Shown here: positions 5,142 to 5,344 of the stretch, in pieces | How the letters are laid out: each line of letters starts with the position of its first letter | Position numbering within the stretch: the first letter of the stretch is position 1 | DNA from: Spirochaetota bacterium | Lineage (GTDB): Bacteria > Spirochaetota > Spirochaetia > Treponematales > Breznakiellaceae | Assembly (NCBI GenBank): GCA_023398155.1 | Contig: JAEWSV010000314.1 | Coordinates: forward strand, 1 to 5,344 | DNA: 5,344 bases | Direction of reading: 5' to 3' | Program-made: the position numbers and the translations under genes | Notes under the pieces: model-generated | The model's database searches: none | Seen by the model: only the letters and a program-made list of their open reading frames with translations | What the model was told of the DNA's origin: nothing

Positions 5142-5344
5142 GCGACCTCGTGCGCAGCGTCGCGATAGGCTCGGACCACGGCGCGTATAAAGAAAAGCAA
5201 TCGCTCGCCGTCTACCTCAGGACCATCGGGTACCGGGTGGTCGATGTGGGCTGCCACGGAGAGAGGTCGGATTATCCGGATATCGCGGTGGCCGTCTGCA
5301 GGCACGTCGTGAGCGGAGATTGCGAGCGGGGTATCGTGCTGGAC
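5138..5344 (+). CDS. RpiB/LacA/LacB-family sugar-phosphate isomerase (3' partial)
   Basis: First 69 residues of an isomerase of the ribose-5-phosphate isomerase B superfamily, which interconverts aldose and ketose phosphates (for example ribose-5-P and ribulose-5-P). Visible family features: VAIGSDHGAYKEK with the conserved Asp-His pair; LRTIGYRVVDVGCHG; the SDYPDIAVAVCRHV stretch; and GDCERGIVLD at the window edge. The full protein should be about 145-150 residues. The usual order is DHAG, but here it is DHGA. The residue after GIVL is Asp where E. coli-type RpiB has its catalytic Cys (GILICGTG) and mycobacterial RpiB has Gly. The GTG-type phosphate loop lies beyond the window. The start is ATG 5138, overlapping the previous stop, with GGGGGGA at 5124-5130. 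Its place in the shell operon points to SPU-type chemistry; the exact substrate is unknown, so I give no gene symbol. Confidence 0.9.
   Translation, partial: MSDLVRSVAIGSDHGAYKEKQSLAVYLRTIGYRVVDVGCHGERSDYPDIAVAVCRHVVSGDCERGIVLD

Overview
The window is most of a bacterial microcompartment (BMC) operon, the gene cluster for a protein-shelled metabolic organelle. All genes are on the + strand. The DNA is GC-rich with bacterial Shine-Dalgarno sites and a sigma-70-like promoter. I cannot name the organism: BMC loci of this type occur in many phyla, often in uncultured lineages known from metagenomes.

Layout. Positions 2-1102 hold the 3' three quarters of an FGGY-family sugar kinase, closest in my recollection to L-xylulose kinases. 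It is followed by the only real intergenic region (1103-1229), which is AT-rich and carries a good promoter (TTGACA, 17 bp, TATCAC) whose -10 box lies inside a small inverted repeat. From 1230 to the end the genes are tightly packed: BMC-H (hexamer), BMC-T (double-stacked tandem-domain trimer), a second nearly identical BMC-H, two BMC-P (pentamer vertex proteins), a CoA-acylating aldehyde dehydrogenase broken by a single-base frameshift, two more BMC-P, and the start of an RpiB/LacAB-family sugar-phosphate isomerase that runs off the window edge. Four of the junctions are 4-base stop/start overlaps (GTGA or ATGA), so this is one transcription unit with likely translational coupling.

How it works together. 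The H, T and P proteins are a complete set of shell building blocks: facets, gated facet pores and vertices. The aldehyde dehydrogenase carries a PduP-like N-terminal helix and linker that look like an encapsulation peptide, so it is the likely lumen enzyme, oxidising a toxic aldehyde to acyl-CoA. The RpiB-like isomerase, and perhaps the upstream sugar kinase, suggest the aldehyde comes from a phosphorylated sugar. This matches what I remember of the 'sugar phosphate utilizing' (SPU) class of BMC loci. The aldolase (for example deoxyribose-phosphate aldolase) and the phosphotransacylase (PduL type) that the model needs are not in the window, so the assignment is inference.

Points of most interest: the frameshift in the core enzyme and its possible polar effect on three coupled downstream genes; an Asp at the position where many RpiB enzymes have their catalytic Cys; four divergent vertex proteins; and two BMC-H copies that differ mainly at a pore-flanking residue and show uneven DNA divergence.
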